A DNA stretch of 63,154 nucleotides from Alphaproteobacteria bacterium (GCA_024640405.1 JAHEFB010000025.1:1-63154); one strand, 5' to 3'. Counted from the first letter of the stretch, positions 1 to 8,594 are shown. Program-made: numbers and translations. Notes: a model not told the origin generated them from the sequence alone.

Positions 1-308
1 AAACAGCCGTTCCTGACCTTGCGCTTGTCGCCCCATCATTGTCCGTCTCCGCCGCTGATTGCGTCATAGACACGGAATCACTGTTCGCAGTTCAATTCAA
101 TGGGAGTTTTGCAACAGTATCGGCACATTTCGGACTCTACGCCCTTCCGAGTAAAATGTCCGTTGTTGGGAGTGAAACGGACATTCTACAAAGGCATGCC
201 AAACGGCGGCAAAGGGCCGGATATGACGCTGCCGCTTGTCCGTTATCAAGTACTTTAGTCACGATTGCAGGCTGGGGCCTGCTGTCCGCCAGGGGATCCA
301 CTTTCATC
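1..308. other. Left edge, no gene recognised
   Basis: No convincing coding sequence is seen in either strand. The next gene expected after a large terminase (portal) would lie here or to the left, but no portal-like reading frame begins within these bases. The only structure is the inverted repeat listed separately at 155-185. Confidence 0.5.
155..185 (-). terminator. Inverted repeat, possible terminator of terminase operon
   Basis: Ten-base arms AATGTCCGTT (155-164) and AACGGACATT (176-185) are perfect complements around an 11-base loop. Read on the minus strand, downstream of the terminase stop, the hairpin is followed by a short T-run. This could end the leftward phage transcript, or be an operator; the T-run is weak. 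Confidence 0.4.
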
Positions 309-1868
309 TTATTTCCGCGTCCCCACCGCCCGATGCGGCAGGTCATGCGACCGATACCCGCTCAACTTGTCGAACCCTGATGCCCAATGCGCCATGACCA
401 CCGCATCGCCCCTGTCAGGAGACCGGCCAATGCGCTTTTTCAACTCCTGCTTGTCCTCAATCTGGATCTTCGCACCCGGCGCCACCTTGTAGGCTGGAGC
501 ACACAGGTCGCTTTTCAGTTCCGCATCGCGCGGCAAGGCGATCTGGCCGCCATATGCCGGGTCCAGCGCCTCGCGCAACGCCCACCAGGCAGCGGCCCGC
601 AGGTTGAGAAAACCAAGGGTGCCGGACTTGTCCCTGCCCGGACCTGCCGCAGCCCCGTTGAACTGGGTTGGCGACAGGGTCTGCTTCAAATGATCATAGG
701 TTGACCCGCCATAGCCACCGCCCATGTCGAGCACCACTTCCGCGCCGTCACGAAGCTGCATGAAAATCAAGCCGGCCACGCTGGGCCCGTCATGAGTATC
801 GACCCCCTTGTAGGTTTTCAGTTTCGCAAACCAGCCGCCGTGGCGTGCCGCCAGCACTGTCATGTCGCTGCCACCCTGGGCAATAGCGACACCAAGCGCC
901 GTCATGGCGGATGACCCGCCCGCCTCATGCCAGCGGTCCATGGCCGCTTCCACCCAGCTTTGCGGGATCACCTGGAATGGTTCGTCGCGCTGGCCGATGG
1001 AAAAATCGCCTTCCATCATGGCTTCGCGCATGCCGGACGGCAAAGCCGCCAGAATGGAGGCATAGCCGCTTTCTTCGAGATCCGGATTGTCGGCCAACTC
1101 TGCTGGAATGAAGGTGCGGGACTTCGGCAGCACCGGCTTGCCCTTCTTGTCGAGCAGGGTTTCTCCATCAATTTCAACCGGTCCTGGCCCCGCCACTTCG
1201 CAGTCTTCACCCTTGATGGTGGTGAACCAGCGCAGTTCGCCGGGTAAGGCCGGGTTGGGATGATCCGGCATCAGCCACGGTGCCCAGCGGCGGTTGATCC
1301 ACATGCCCTCCGGTGTCACCGGCGGGTTGGATGCAGCCACCACCCTCACCCTCTGGCCTTTGAGCGTCGAGCGGGCCCAGGCAATGATGAACGTGTATTG
1401 CGCCTCCAGAAAATTGGCCAATTCGTCAAAGCCAATGAAGTCCTTCGGCGTTCCCTGATACTTGGCGCGGTCATTTAGATGCTGGCAGCCGCCCAGCATG
1501 ATCAGGCCGGGCTTGGGAACATGCAGCCGCCAAATCCGCTTCTGACTGTTGTACCCATCGCGGTTGCCCAGGATTTCTTCCATGCGCTGTTCCAGGCCTT
1601 CAACCTCCTTGTCCAGCCGCCGCAGAACCAGACTTTTGCGATGCGCCGTCAGCGCCAGGCCGAGCAGCAGGTCAGTCTTGCCGCCGCCTGCTTCGCCTCC
1701 GTAGAGCAATTCATCGGCCTCGCAGTAATAGGCTTCAGTCTGGGGACCGGGGTTGGGTATCCAGGCCATGTTCCTGGTACGCTGCATGACCTCGCGCCGC
1801 ACCAATTTGAATTCTTCCGGATCAGCCGCCTTGATGCGCGCCAGCAGTTCATCGAGCAGGCCTGTCAT
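309..1868 (-). CDS. Phage terminase large subunit (TerL)
   Basis: A 519-residue DNA-packaging motor ATPase/nuclease. Walker A is GGEAGGGKT at residues about 58-65 and Walker B is FIGFDE at about 144-149. The C-terminal nuclease half follows from about residue 320 (GGSDMTVLAARHG, later DMGGGYGG). In relatives as I remember them the first nuclease motif reads GVDxAxGG, whereas here it is GVAIAQGG, so a metal-binding Asp may be replaced by Ala at residue 328. The ATG at 1868 overlaps the stop of the preceding TerS-like gene (ATGA), which argues for this start over a longer upstream frame. Length is normal for the family. Confidence 0.9.
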   Translation of the reverse strand: MTGLLDELLARIKAADPEEFKLVRREVMQRTRNMAWIPNPGPQTEAYYCEADELLYGGEAGGGKTDLLLGLALTAHRKSLVLRRLDKEVEGLEQRMEEILGNRDGYNSQKRIWRLHVPKPGLIMLGGCQHLNDRAKYQGTPKDFIGFDELANFLEAQYTFIIAWARSTLKGQRVRVVAASNPPVTPEGMWINRRWAPWLMPDHPNPALPGELRWFTTIKGEDCEVAGPGPVEIDGETLLDKKGKPVLPKSRTFIPAELADNPDLEESGYASILAALPSGMREAMMEGDFSIGQRDEPFQVIPQSWVEAAMDRWHEAGGSSAMTALGVAIAQGGSDMTVLAARHGGWFAKLKTYKGVDTHDGPSVAGLIFMQLRDGAEVVLDMGGGYGGSTYDHLKQTLSPTQFNGAAAGPGRDKSGTLGFLNLRAAAWWALREALDPAYGGQIALPRDAELKSDLCAPAYKVAPGAKIQIEDKQELKKRIGRSPDRGDAVVMAHWASGFDKLSGYRSHDLPHRAVGTRK

Positions 1869-2260
1869 ATGGATTCGGGCCCCTGGTCTCTCGCCGCCTT
1901 GTCGAGCACATATGCAATGCGACGCGCGACTTCGCGGTCTGATACCTCTATCTCGTCCGTTTCGGCTTCTGCGGCTGTTGCAAGGCCAGCGTCGCCAGCG
2001 TCCTTGTCGGTCCATCTGGCAATGGTTTTCATCCAGAAAATCTGGGCACTCACGGTGCCGTCCACGGCATTGCGGTACAGGCTGCCGGCAACGGCGGCGT
2101 TGGCAATATCGCTGCCATTGTCCAGTTCGTCGGCAAAGTGCCTGTAGAGGGTCGGTTTCGAAATGCCGAAGTGCTCGGCAATCTTGTCGCGTGCGATGCC
2201 GCACACCACAAGCATCATGACCTTGAGCCGGTCGCTTTCCGATGGCCTGAATGCCGGCAT
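1865..2260 (-). CDS. Putative terminase small subunit / HTH phage protein
   Basis: A 131-residue protein with a resolvase-type helix-turn-helix near the N-terminus (GIARDKIAEHFGISKPTLYRHF, about residues 21-42) and an acidic, Ala/Glu-rich C-terminal half. Its position directly before TerL with a 4-base ATGA overlap fits a small terminase subunit that recognises the packaging site. A GAGG Shine-Dalgarno lies upstream of the ATG at 2260. The HTH alone does not prove TerS; a general phage DNA-binding protein is possible. Confidence 0.7.
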   Translation of the reverse strand: MPAFRPSESDRLKVMMLVVCGIARDKIAEHFGISKPTLYRHFADELDNGSDIANAAVAGSLYRNAVDGTVSAQIFWMKTIARWTDKDAGDAGLATAAEAETDEIEVSDREVARRIAYVLDKAARDQGPESI

Positions 2261-2304
2261 CGCAATGCCTCAAGACTTGTCAATCTGTTCGTCCCTGCCA
2301 TGCA

Positions 2305-2592
2305 TCATGAAGGTGTTCCGGCAGTACCCAGCACAATCTCGACACCTGCCTCGGCATCACCGGATGTTCCGGTAGCAAGAATGCGCCGGATGCGCACCGG
2401 CTCCCAGCCATTGTAGCCCGGCAAAAACGTCAACGGGACAGCACTATCGTCACCGTCCATCCACACAGACAGCACCACTGCGGATCCGCTCGATGGAACA
2501 GTGACCCGCACCGCAGATGCCGTTCTGGGCAGGTCGGCAGAGTCGGATTTGTGGGTACCGGCTACATAGATGTAGCCATCTTTTATGATCAT
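2305..2592 (-). CDS. Small phage protein of unknown function
   Basis: A 95-residue protein, mostly predicted beta (IIKDGYIYVAGTHKS..., VRVTVPSSGSAVVLSVWMDG). There is no signal peptide or membrane segment. It is preceded by a good AAGGAAA ribosome site, and the TerS-like gene starts 44 bases after its stop, so it is probably in the same transcript. I do not recognise the family; a small virion or spike-associated beta protein is only a guess. The repeat array begins about 20 bases upstream of its start. Confidence 0.6.
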   Translation of the reverse strand: MIIKDGYIYVAGTHKSDSADLPRTASAVRVTVPSSGSAVVLSVWMDGDDSAVPLTFLPGYNGWEPVRIRRILATGTSGDAEAGVEIVLGTAGTPS

Positions 2593-2612
2593 GGATTGTT
2601 TCCTTTTTGGTT

Positions 2613-2837
2613 GGTCGAACAGCTTTCTTCGCTGCGCTCAGGCCGTTCTTGTTTGGTGGTCGAACAGCTTTCTTCGCTGCGCTCAGGCCGTTCTTGTTTG
2701 GTGGCCGAACAGCTTTCTTCGCTGCGCTCAGGCCGTTCTTGTTTGGTGGCCGAACAGCTTTCTTCGCTGCGCTCAGGCCGTTCTTGTTTGGTGGTCGAAC
2801 AGCTTTCTTCGCTGCGCTCAGGCCGTTCTCCGGCCCC
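2613..2837 (+). repeat. Module A array: five 45-bp hairpin units
   Basis: Units start at 2613, 2658, 2703, 2748 and 2793, exactly 45 bp apart and nearly identical. Each contains GAACAGC...GGCCGTTC, whose ends pair (GAAC/GTTC plus neighbours), followed by TTCTTGTTTGG. All six frames stay open, so long ORFs here are artefacts. The last unit runs into a joint (ends near 2858) shared with the copies at 58854 and 62991. Confidence 0.9.
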
Positions 2838-2858
2838 GAACAACCGTATTGATGAGTG

Positions 2859-3160
2859 CCAATCCGAAGCACGCAGTGCTGAGGCAAGGCCGACTGGCCG
2901 TCGCACGCAGTACGCCCCAGCGGAGCGCAGCCGCAAGGCTGCTGGCGTGAGCGGAATAAACCAATCCCCAGCACGCAGTGCTGAGGCAAGGCCGACTGGC
3001 CGTCGCACGCAGTGCGCCCCAGCGGAGCGCAGCCGCAAGGCTGCTGGCGTGAGCGGAATAAACCAATCCCCAGCACGCAGTGCTGAGGCAAGGCCGACTG
3101 GCCGTCGCACGCAGTGCGCCCCAGCGGAGCGCAGCCGTAAGGCTGCTGGCGTGAGCGCAA
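2859..3160 (+). repeat. Module B array: three 102-bp mini-hairpin units
   Basis: Copies begin at 2859, 2961 and 3063 with the heptamer CCAATCC. Each holds a chain of small perfect or near-perfect hairpins. In copy 2 these are GCACGCAGTGC (2971-2981), GGCCGACTGGCC (2990-3001), CGCACGCAGTGCG (3004-3016) and CAGCCGCAAGGCTG (3030-3043). The third copy stops about 10 bases from the stop codon of the phage gene at 3169, so the element fills an intergenic slot. Confidence 0.9.
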
Positions 3161-3168
3161 AAAACTTT

Positions 3169-3742
3169 TTAATCAGCGGGTTCGGGTACAAACATCTGCG
3201 GTTTCGCGCCGTCTGCAATCCATGCCTTTGGCCGGCGCGCACGGTTTCTCGTTGTAGCGGTGATGTGCATGTTGTTTGCCGCAATTTGTGCAACCACGTC
3301 AATGTCGGCCTGGGGCAAGGGAACGGCTTTGTTGTTCAGGGCAATCGCAACCTCCTGAGCCGCCTTGTCTTTCCGGTTGTAGGCGGTCCGCCGATTCCAG
3401 CCGAGTTTTTTTGCAGGTTCTGGAAAACCGCCGGCCATGCGCCTTGTCGCGGCAGTAAATCATCAGTGCCTTGCGGTGATCCGCATCGGTTACATGCGCC
3501 ATCCAGTCCATGCACTGATACATACGGTCAATTTCGCCGGGACGTGGCGGAGAAAGCCGTGGCCGGTCCCTGCCCCTGGTTTCTTCCGATCCGACACGCG
3601 CCAGCTGATCGGCCCATTCATCGCGCAGATCCGGCCAGGCAGATTTAAAGCCTGCGGGCCTAAGCCCGCCACCCGGCAGGCGCCGGATGGTGTCGGCAGC
3701 ACGGATCAGCCGGTAAACAACAATTTCGGAAGTCCAGGTCAT
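3169..3742 (-). pseudogene. DUF6362-like phage protein, frameshifted
   Basis: The 5' part (MTWTSEIVVYRLIRAADTI..., from the ATG at 3742 with AAAGGA upstream) matches DUF6362-type phage regulators and reads to about residue 110. The expected C-terminal HTH-like segment (KKLGWNRRTAYNRKDKAAQ) continues in another frame down to 3169. The switch is at a run of seven A on the minus strand (3405-3411); six A would join the frames as ...CKKLGWNRR. It may be a true mutation, a sequencing error in a homopolymer, or a slippage site. It lies upstream of the terminase genes, as is usual for this family. Confidence 0.65.
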
Positions 3743-3869
3743 GGGTGGGGGTCCTTTCTTGCGGCACAATTTATTGCCGGCAATTTACCCCCGCCACGAT
3801 TGCGTCTCCAGACCGGGGCCAGGACAGCTCGTAGCGAATGAACTGTTTTCTATCGGTTGGTGTATTGCC

Positions 3870-4415
3870 TCACTGCACGGGAGGATAAGTCTGCACAACC
3901 GGCACATCCGGTGCTCTTTCAACCTTTTCCAGTACATTCAGAAACGCGCTGGCGTGGCCATTGAGCATGCGGCCGATCTGCGAAAACTCCGCCTTGCTGC
4001 CGTCCTCGCCACTGATGACACGGAAGTATCCGCCGCCTGAGATACCTGGAAAATTACTGTCCTTGGGGTGGTCAGCCTCGATATAGGCATAGGTGGTTTC
4101 CAGTTCGTGCACCAACACACCGTATTCAACCACATTGAGATTGTCCTCAACGCTCCACCAGTGCACCTTCACTGCATATACGCCTTCTACATAATCGAGG
4201 AACTCGACATAGACCTTCTGGCCGATTGCGGTCTTCATCTTGCCGTCAGGCCCGATCGACATGCGTTTGTGGGGGTCCTTTGCCTCCCACACCGTCCCTT
4301 TCAGAAATCCGGGGTTCCTGACCTCGCTGGCACCGGCATACCCGGCAATTGCAAATGAAAGGCATATGACTGCTATAAACACACTTCGAATTGGGTATAT
4401 CACTGGAAACTCCAT
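3870..4415 (-). CDS. Secreted protein of unknown function
   Basis: About 181 residues with an N-terminal signal peptide (SVFIAVICLSFAIAGYAGA, cleavage near residue 28). The mature part is acidic to neutral with several Trp/Tyr (VHWWSVEDNLNVVEYG). I chose the ATG at 4415. A TTG at 4445 would overlap the stop of the preceding lipoprotein gene but add an unlikely leader. It follows the lipoprotein gene on the same strand and is probably co-transcribed. Family not recognised. Confidence 0.6.
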   Translation of the reverse strand: MEFPVIYPIRSVFIAVICLSFAIAGYAGASEVRNPGFLKGTVWEAKDPHKRMSIGPDGKMKTAIGQKVYVEFLDYVEGVYAVKVHWWSVEDNLNVVEYGVLVHELETTYAYIEADHPKDSNFPGISGGGYFRVISGEDGSKAEFSQIGRMLNGHASAFLNVLEKVERAPDVPVVQTYPPVQ

Positions 4416-4441
4416 TTGGTCACAGGTACACCAAAGGCGCC

Positions 4442-4936
4442 TCAACCTTTCAGCACCTTGTTGCAGACAGACTTGGCAAAATCACGGCTCAGGTTCTTCG
4501 TGGCATTCGACATGATCGCCGCGCCGACCAGTCCGCCCCAGTAAAAGCTTTCCTTGACATAATACTCGCCGGCCGGCGCACCTGACGCCGCATCAGTGAA
4601 GCGCACTCTTCCGCCAAGCTCAATCTCGTTACCTATCAGGATCGACTTGGCCACGTTCTGCTCTTCAAATTCATTTATTATGACATGTGCAACATGTGGT
4701 GTGTTGCCTCGGGCACAAGTGGCAAGTTGCGCTTTCAGTTCCCGCTTCAAGGTGCTTTGCAACTCCGGGTTGGGGCGCGGTGTATCTATCACCACCTCCA
4801 CTCTGGTCACCTTTATCGAGTTCATCTGCCCCCTGGATACCGGCTCCACCTTCACCAGGTCCGACGACGCACACGCCGCCAGCATGAAACATGCCATGCC
4901 CAGCGAAATTGCCCTTTCAGGATTCTGATAGCTCAC
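4442..4936 (-). CDS. Lipoprotein of unknown function
   Basis: A 164-residue protein starting at a GTG (4936) behind AGGGGAG. It has a lipoprotein signal with lipobox LAAC (Cys about residue 22), so it should be anchored in the outer or inner membrane. The mature part contains IKVTRVEVVIDTPRPNPEL, resembling periplasmic lipoproteins that build small alpha/beta domains. A C-terminal Gly/Ala segment (WGGLVGAAIMSN) could be amphipathic. It probably forms an operon with the secreted protein at 3870. No specific function recognised. Confidence 0.65.
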   Translation of the reverse strand: MSYQNPERAISLGMACFMLAACASSDLVKVEPVSRGQMNSIKVTRVEVVIDTPRPNPELQSTLKRELKAQLATCARGNTPHVAHVIINEFEEQNVAKSILIGNEIELGGRVRFTDAASGAPAGEYYVKESFYWGGLVGAAIMSNATKNLSRDFAKSVCNKVLKG

Positions 4937-5258
4937 TTGCGCTCCCCTCGACTACATGCTGCAACCCACTTGTTTCAACATCTGCCCAAGTCAAACAAGC
5001 AAATATCATTAGACGGAGCAAGTAGAAACAGCAGAAAGCAAACATATCTATCATGTCGGGATGCCGTCCTGCAGGTATCAAGATGATCGTTTTCAGGCAA
5101 ATCGGCGCCCCCCTGTTAGCACTCCACCTCATTCGCTGCTAAATATTTGAATAATATGTGTATTTTCTTTTTAAGCCATCTGTTGCAGGCTTTGTGTGCA
5201 GCGACTCATTGCTCGGGACGAACACGGGCACGGTTGCCTTCAAACTGAAAGGAACGCC
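4937..5258. other. Intergenic region between divergent genes
   Basis: This 322-bp region separates the leftward lipoprotein gene from the rightward usg gene and should hold both promoters. I see no clear repeat, RNA gene or coding frame. Confidence 0.4.
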
Positions 5259-5528
5259 ATGATCGAAAAGGACCTTCAACGTCAACTCCTCGGCTGGAGC
5301 CTGACAACGGCAGAAATTACCTACAGAATGCCGGATCATCGCAATCTGTTGCAGAGCTACATCTGGCAGGAATATGATCTGGCACCCCGCTTTCCCCGCC
5401 TGATCAAGTTTTTGGATTTCTGGCATGAAAACCTGGACGGGCCTCTGGCTGAAGTCCGCGTTGCCCACAACAAGCTCATCGGACCTGCCGAGATGCGCAT
5501 GGTCGATACGGAGTGGCGGCTTCATTAA
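5259..5528 (+). CDS. Usg-family protein (tryptophan-operon associated)
   Basis: An 89-residue protein that closely fits the alphaproteobacterial Usg family (MIEKDLQRQLLGWSLTTAEI..., LPxF-like FPRLIKFLDFWHENLDGPL, AEVRVAHNKLI). The family takes its name from a gene next to trp genes; its function is unknown. The ATG at 5259 has a well-placed AAAGGAA and matches the family's usual start, so the longer upstream frame is rejected. No trp gene is nearby, so here it is detached from that context. Confidence 0.85.
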   Translation: MIEKDLQRQLLGWSLTTAEITYRMPDHRNLLQSYIWQEYDLAPRFPRLIKFLDFWHENLDGPLAEVRVAHNKLIGPAEMRMVDTEWRLH

Positions 5529-5610
5529 GGCGGGTAGCTTTAAAGCGTGTCACGGTTAATGTCCTGTTGACAAACTCCAGCATGGGTTCGACTGAACCCA
5601 TGATGCTCTA

Positions 5611-6375
5611 TCAACCGGGCCTGCCAACATTGAAGTACATGGATGGATCAACGAAAGTTGGCCAGAGCCTGCTCAGGGAGGGCTCCAGTGAAACGTGATC
5701 TTTCACGAACTCTTCAACCTGAACCCCGGTCATGTCTGAACAACTTCGATAGCCATGCTTTTTGTAAAGAAGGCTGAAGATTGACTGGTCGTGACGATGC
5801 GCACGGAAGTCGGAAAATTCGGGTTCATCGCATACCGAAGGCAGATCGGATACGAGACGCACCTGGCACACCAGCGACAACCATTGGCGCACGAACTCAA
5901 TGCTTGGGGCACATTTGACAAACACCAGACTTCCAGCCTTCATTTGCGGCGTGTCATGGAAACGGGGTTGATCGCAATCCATAACCACAAAGGCATCGCG
6001 CTTGGTCCAGCAGCGCTCGGGAAACCCGGTTCCAAGCTCGAACCCGAGCACGCCGTGTTTCAGGCCGCTGCATATTTCCACCAGGGGACCAAGCTTCTGA
6101 AGTATCCTGGAGCCGCTGTCACAATAGATGATCGCATCGCCCTCTTCTGCGCGTTGCAGCGCATCCAGAATTATGTAGGGTTTCCACAACCAGAGCCCGG
6201 CTCCGCGCGACATGCTCAGCAGAAATCTGTTCGTGTGCGAAAAATCATGGTCCAGGTCATCAGCGCGGTACATGATGCATCGGTCAACGCCCCCATTCGC
6301 GATCGCAGAGTGGGCATTGCAGCGCTGCCTGCGCCGGAAGTTCTGGTCGGAGTAGTTTATCACAATCGTCCGCAT
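5611..6375 (-). CDS. Putative glycosyltransferase (capsule-type, GT-A-like)
   Basis: About 254 residues. Motifs GLWLWKPYIILDALQ and GDAIIYCDSGSRIL resemble polysaccharide-biosynthesis glycosyltransferases in which an acidic D-x-G/S motif binds the metal and sugar nucleotide. There is no signal peptide or membrane helix, so it should be cytoplasmic, acting on a nucleotide sugar. The ATG at 6375 (MRTIVINYS) fits better than the ATG three codons upstream. It stands alone, not inside an obvious capsule cluster; acceptor and sugar are unknown. Confidence 0.55.
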   Translation of the reverse strand: MRTIVINYSDQNFRRRQRCNAHSAIANGGVDRCIMYRADDLDHDFSHTNRFLLSMSRGAGLWLWKPYIILDALQRAEEGDAIIYCDSGSRILQKLGPLVEICSGLKHGVLGFELGTGFPERCWTKRDAFVVMDCDQPRFHDTPQMKAGSLVFVKCAPSIEFVRQWLSLVCQVRLVSDLPSVCDEPEFSDFRAHRHDQSIFSLLYKKHGYRSCSDMTGVQVEEFVKDHVSLEPSLSRLWPTFVDPSMYFNVGRPG

Positions 6376-6638
6376 CTGTTGCATGAACCCTTGGCGATTG
6401 CCTGTTTAAACCTAAAGTATCCGCCTTTATCAAAACGGATACCTAAGGATCAGGACTCTGGGGTCAGGACCCATTAATCTTATCCATTCCGCGGGTAAGT
6501 TGGATGAATAACTCCAGCTTCGCAACTTGTGATCACCAGCCGGACAGCTCTAATAAAAGAAAGTATCATTGACCCCGAAAGTTGCTGACACCATCATCAC
6601 GCCCCACATTGCACCGACAAACAGGAAACCGGACATTC

Positions 6639-7574
6639 ATGGCAAAGACAAACCGCAAGGTCATCATTACCTGCGCCGTTACGGGCGCCATTCACACACC
6701 GTCCATGTCACCACATTTGCCGGTTACCCCTGACGAAATCGCCGAATCTGCAATTGCGGCAGCCGAAGCCGGCGCTGCCATATTGCACCTGCACGCGCGC
6801 GACCCCGAAACCGGGCGGCCAACCCAGAATCCTGCCGTGTTTGAACAATTCCTGCCGCGTATCAAGCAGTCGACAAATGCAGTAATCAACATCACCACTG
6901 GCGGCAGTCCGCACATGACCGTCGAAGAACGCATGCGGCCGGCCGCTGTATTCAAGCCCGAAGTTGCCTCAATGAACATGGGTTCGATGAACTTCGGTCT
7001 GTACCCCATGTTGGATCGGTTTTCCGAGTTCACCCATGAGTGGGAACGCGCGCATCTTGAGAACTCCCGGGACCTGGTCTTCAAGAACACCTTCAACGAC
7101 ATCGAAACCATCATGCGCATTGGCAACGATAACGGCACCCGGTTCGAGTTCGAATGTTACGACATCTCGCATCTTTACAATCTGGCGCATTTTGTCCAGC
7201 GAGGCCTGGTCCGGCCGCCATTTTTCATCCAGTCGGTGTTTGGCCTGCTCGGCGGCATCGGGGCGCATCCCGAAGACCTTATGCACATGAAGCGCACCGC
7301 CGATAGATTGTTCGGTGACAACTATCGCTGGTCGATCCTCGGCGCTGGCCGAAACCAGATTCCGCTTGCTTCCATGGGTGCAGCGCAGGGCGCCAACGTC
7401 CGGGTCGGACTTGAAGATTCCCTGTGGATCGCACCCGGCGAACTGGCGCGCTCGAATGCGGACCAGGTCACCAGAATCCGCCAGATTCTGGAAGGTCTGT
7501 CGCTGGACATTGCGACCCCTGATCAGGCCCGGGAGATGCTGGAACTGAAAGGCGGCGATCAGGTGGGGTTTTAG
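6639..7574 (+). CDS. BKACE family beta-keto acid cleavage enzyme (DUF849)
   Basis: A 311-residue zinc enzyme of the 3-keto-5-aminohexanoate cleavage family, which condenses a beta-keto acid with acetyl-CoA to release acetoacetate and a new CoA ester. The family fold is evident in AVTGAIHTPSMSPHLPVTP, AAILHLHARDPETGRPT, NITTGGSPHMTVEER and the C-terminal GLEDSLW. The HLHARD histidines are expected zinc ligands. The ATG at 6639 follows AGGAAAC. An SDR gene starts 25 bases downstream, a common BKACE neighbour; together they suggest degradation of a carnitine- or amino-acid-derived keto acid. The exact substrate cannot be read from sequence. Confidence 0.9.
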   Translation: MAKTNRKVIITCAVTGAIHTPSMSPHLPVTPDEIAESAIAAAEAGAAILHLHARDPETGRPTQNPAVFEQFLPRIKQSTNAVINITTGGSPHMTVEERMRPAAVFKPEVASMNMGSMNFGLYPMLDRFSEFTHEWERAHLENSRDLVFKNTFNDIETIMRIGNDNGTRFEFECYDISHLYNLAHFVQRGLVRPPFFIQSVFGLLGGIGAHPEDLMHMKRTADRLFGDNYRWSILGAGRNQIPLASMGAAQGANVRVGLEDSLWIAPGELARSNADQVTRIRQILEGLSLDIATPDQAREMLELKGGDQVGF

Positions 7575-7599
7575 CCACGACATTGATACGGATGGAACA

Positions 7600-8382
7600 A
7601 TGACCGAAACAATGGGTTTGCAGCCGGGCTTGCGTGTGCTGGTAACTGCAGGTGCCAGCGGCATAGGCCGGGCGACAGCGGATGCCTTCTCGGCAGCAGG
7701 TGCCCGGCTGCATGTTTGCGACATTTCACAAACAGCGCTGGACGACTGCCAGACCGAACAACCCGGCTGGGGCTTCAGCCTGTGCGATGTCGCCAGCGAA
7801 ACACAGGTCGAATCACTGTTCAAAGATGTCAGGAACTCCCTCGGCGGACTTGATGTGCTGATCAACAATGCGGGCATTGCCGGTCCCACCGGTGGCATCC
7901 ACGAACTCGACCCTGAAGAGTGGCGAAACACTGTCGACGTCAATCTGAACGGCCAGTTTTACTGCGCCAGGTTAGCCGTGCCGCTGCTCAAACAGTCTTC
8001 CAACGCGTCGATAATCGGCATTTCCTCGGTTGCCGGGAGACTGGGTTATGCCTGGCGCACTCCTTATGCCGCTACCAAGTGGGCGATTGTCGGCCTGACC
8101 AAGAGCCTGGCCATCGAACTGGGCCCCGACGGTATCCGTGTCAACGCCCTGTTGCCTGGCGTGGTAGAGGGTCCGCGCATAGAAAAGGTTATTGCCGCTC
8201 GCGCGAAGGCAACCGGTGTGTCTTATGAAGACATGGAGCGCGAATACATCAACAAGGTATCGCTGCGCCGGATGGTAACTGCTCAGGATATTGCTAACCA
8301 CGCGGTATATCTTTGCTCGCCGCTCGGCCACAACATTTCAGGTCAGGCCATCAGTATCTGCGGCAACGTTGAAGTGCTGTAA
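7600..8382 (+). CDS. SDR family oxidoreductase
   Basis: A 260-residue NAD(P)-dependent short-chain dehydrogenase. The cofactor motif is TAGASGIGRA (about residues 15-24), then NNAGIAG (about 88-94), a catalytic Ser in IGISSVAG, and YAATK with Tyr and Lys. It probably oxidises a beta-hydroxy acid to the keto acid cleaved by the BKACE enzyme encoded 25 bases upstream. That is an inference from operon position. Length is normal. Confidence 0.9.
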   Translation: MTETMGLQPGLRVLVTAGASGIGRATADAFSAAGARLHVCDISQTALDDCQTEQPGWGFSLCDVASETQVESLFKDVRNSLGGLDVLINNAGIAGPTGGIHELDPEEWRNTVDVNLNGQFYCARLAVPLLKQSSNASIIGISSVAGRLGYAWRTPYAATKWAIVGLTKSLAIELGPDGIRVNALLPGVVEGPRIEKVIAARAKATGVSYEDMEREYINKVSLRRMVTAQDIANHAVYLCSPLGHNISGQAISICGNVEVL

Positions 8383-8594
8383 GCGGCCCTGTCACCTGTT
8401 CACTGACAATGCAATTGACATTTCAGCCGCGTTTGCATACCTACCGGACAGGGACAAGGCCCCTGCCGCTCACTGGCTACCCGCCATGGTGAAGCCTTGA
8501 GTATGATCTCGCCACCAACTTCAGATGTGTGCGGTCTGATGGCAATGTGAGCCCCATTGGTTTTCCGCATTCAACACCTGAATGAGGTTTGCAA

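Noticed and set aside
309..2273. A 654-residue terminase starting at 2273
   Set aside because: The extra N-terminal part overlaps the TerS-like gene in another frame and is Arg/Cys-rich nonsense; the ATG at 1868 fits the family.
2613..2837. CRISPR array
   Set aside because: Units are continuous 45-bp repeats without unique spacers and no cas genes are present.
2551..3648. Long open frames (up to 365 codons) on both strands over the repeat
   Set aside because: All six frames are open because the repeat lacks stop triplets; the period in related arrays (44 bp) rotates the frame, so coding is not conserved.
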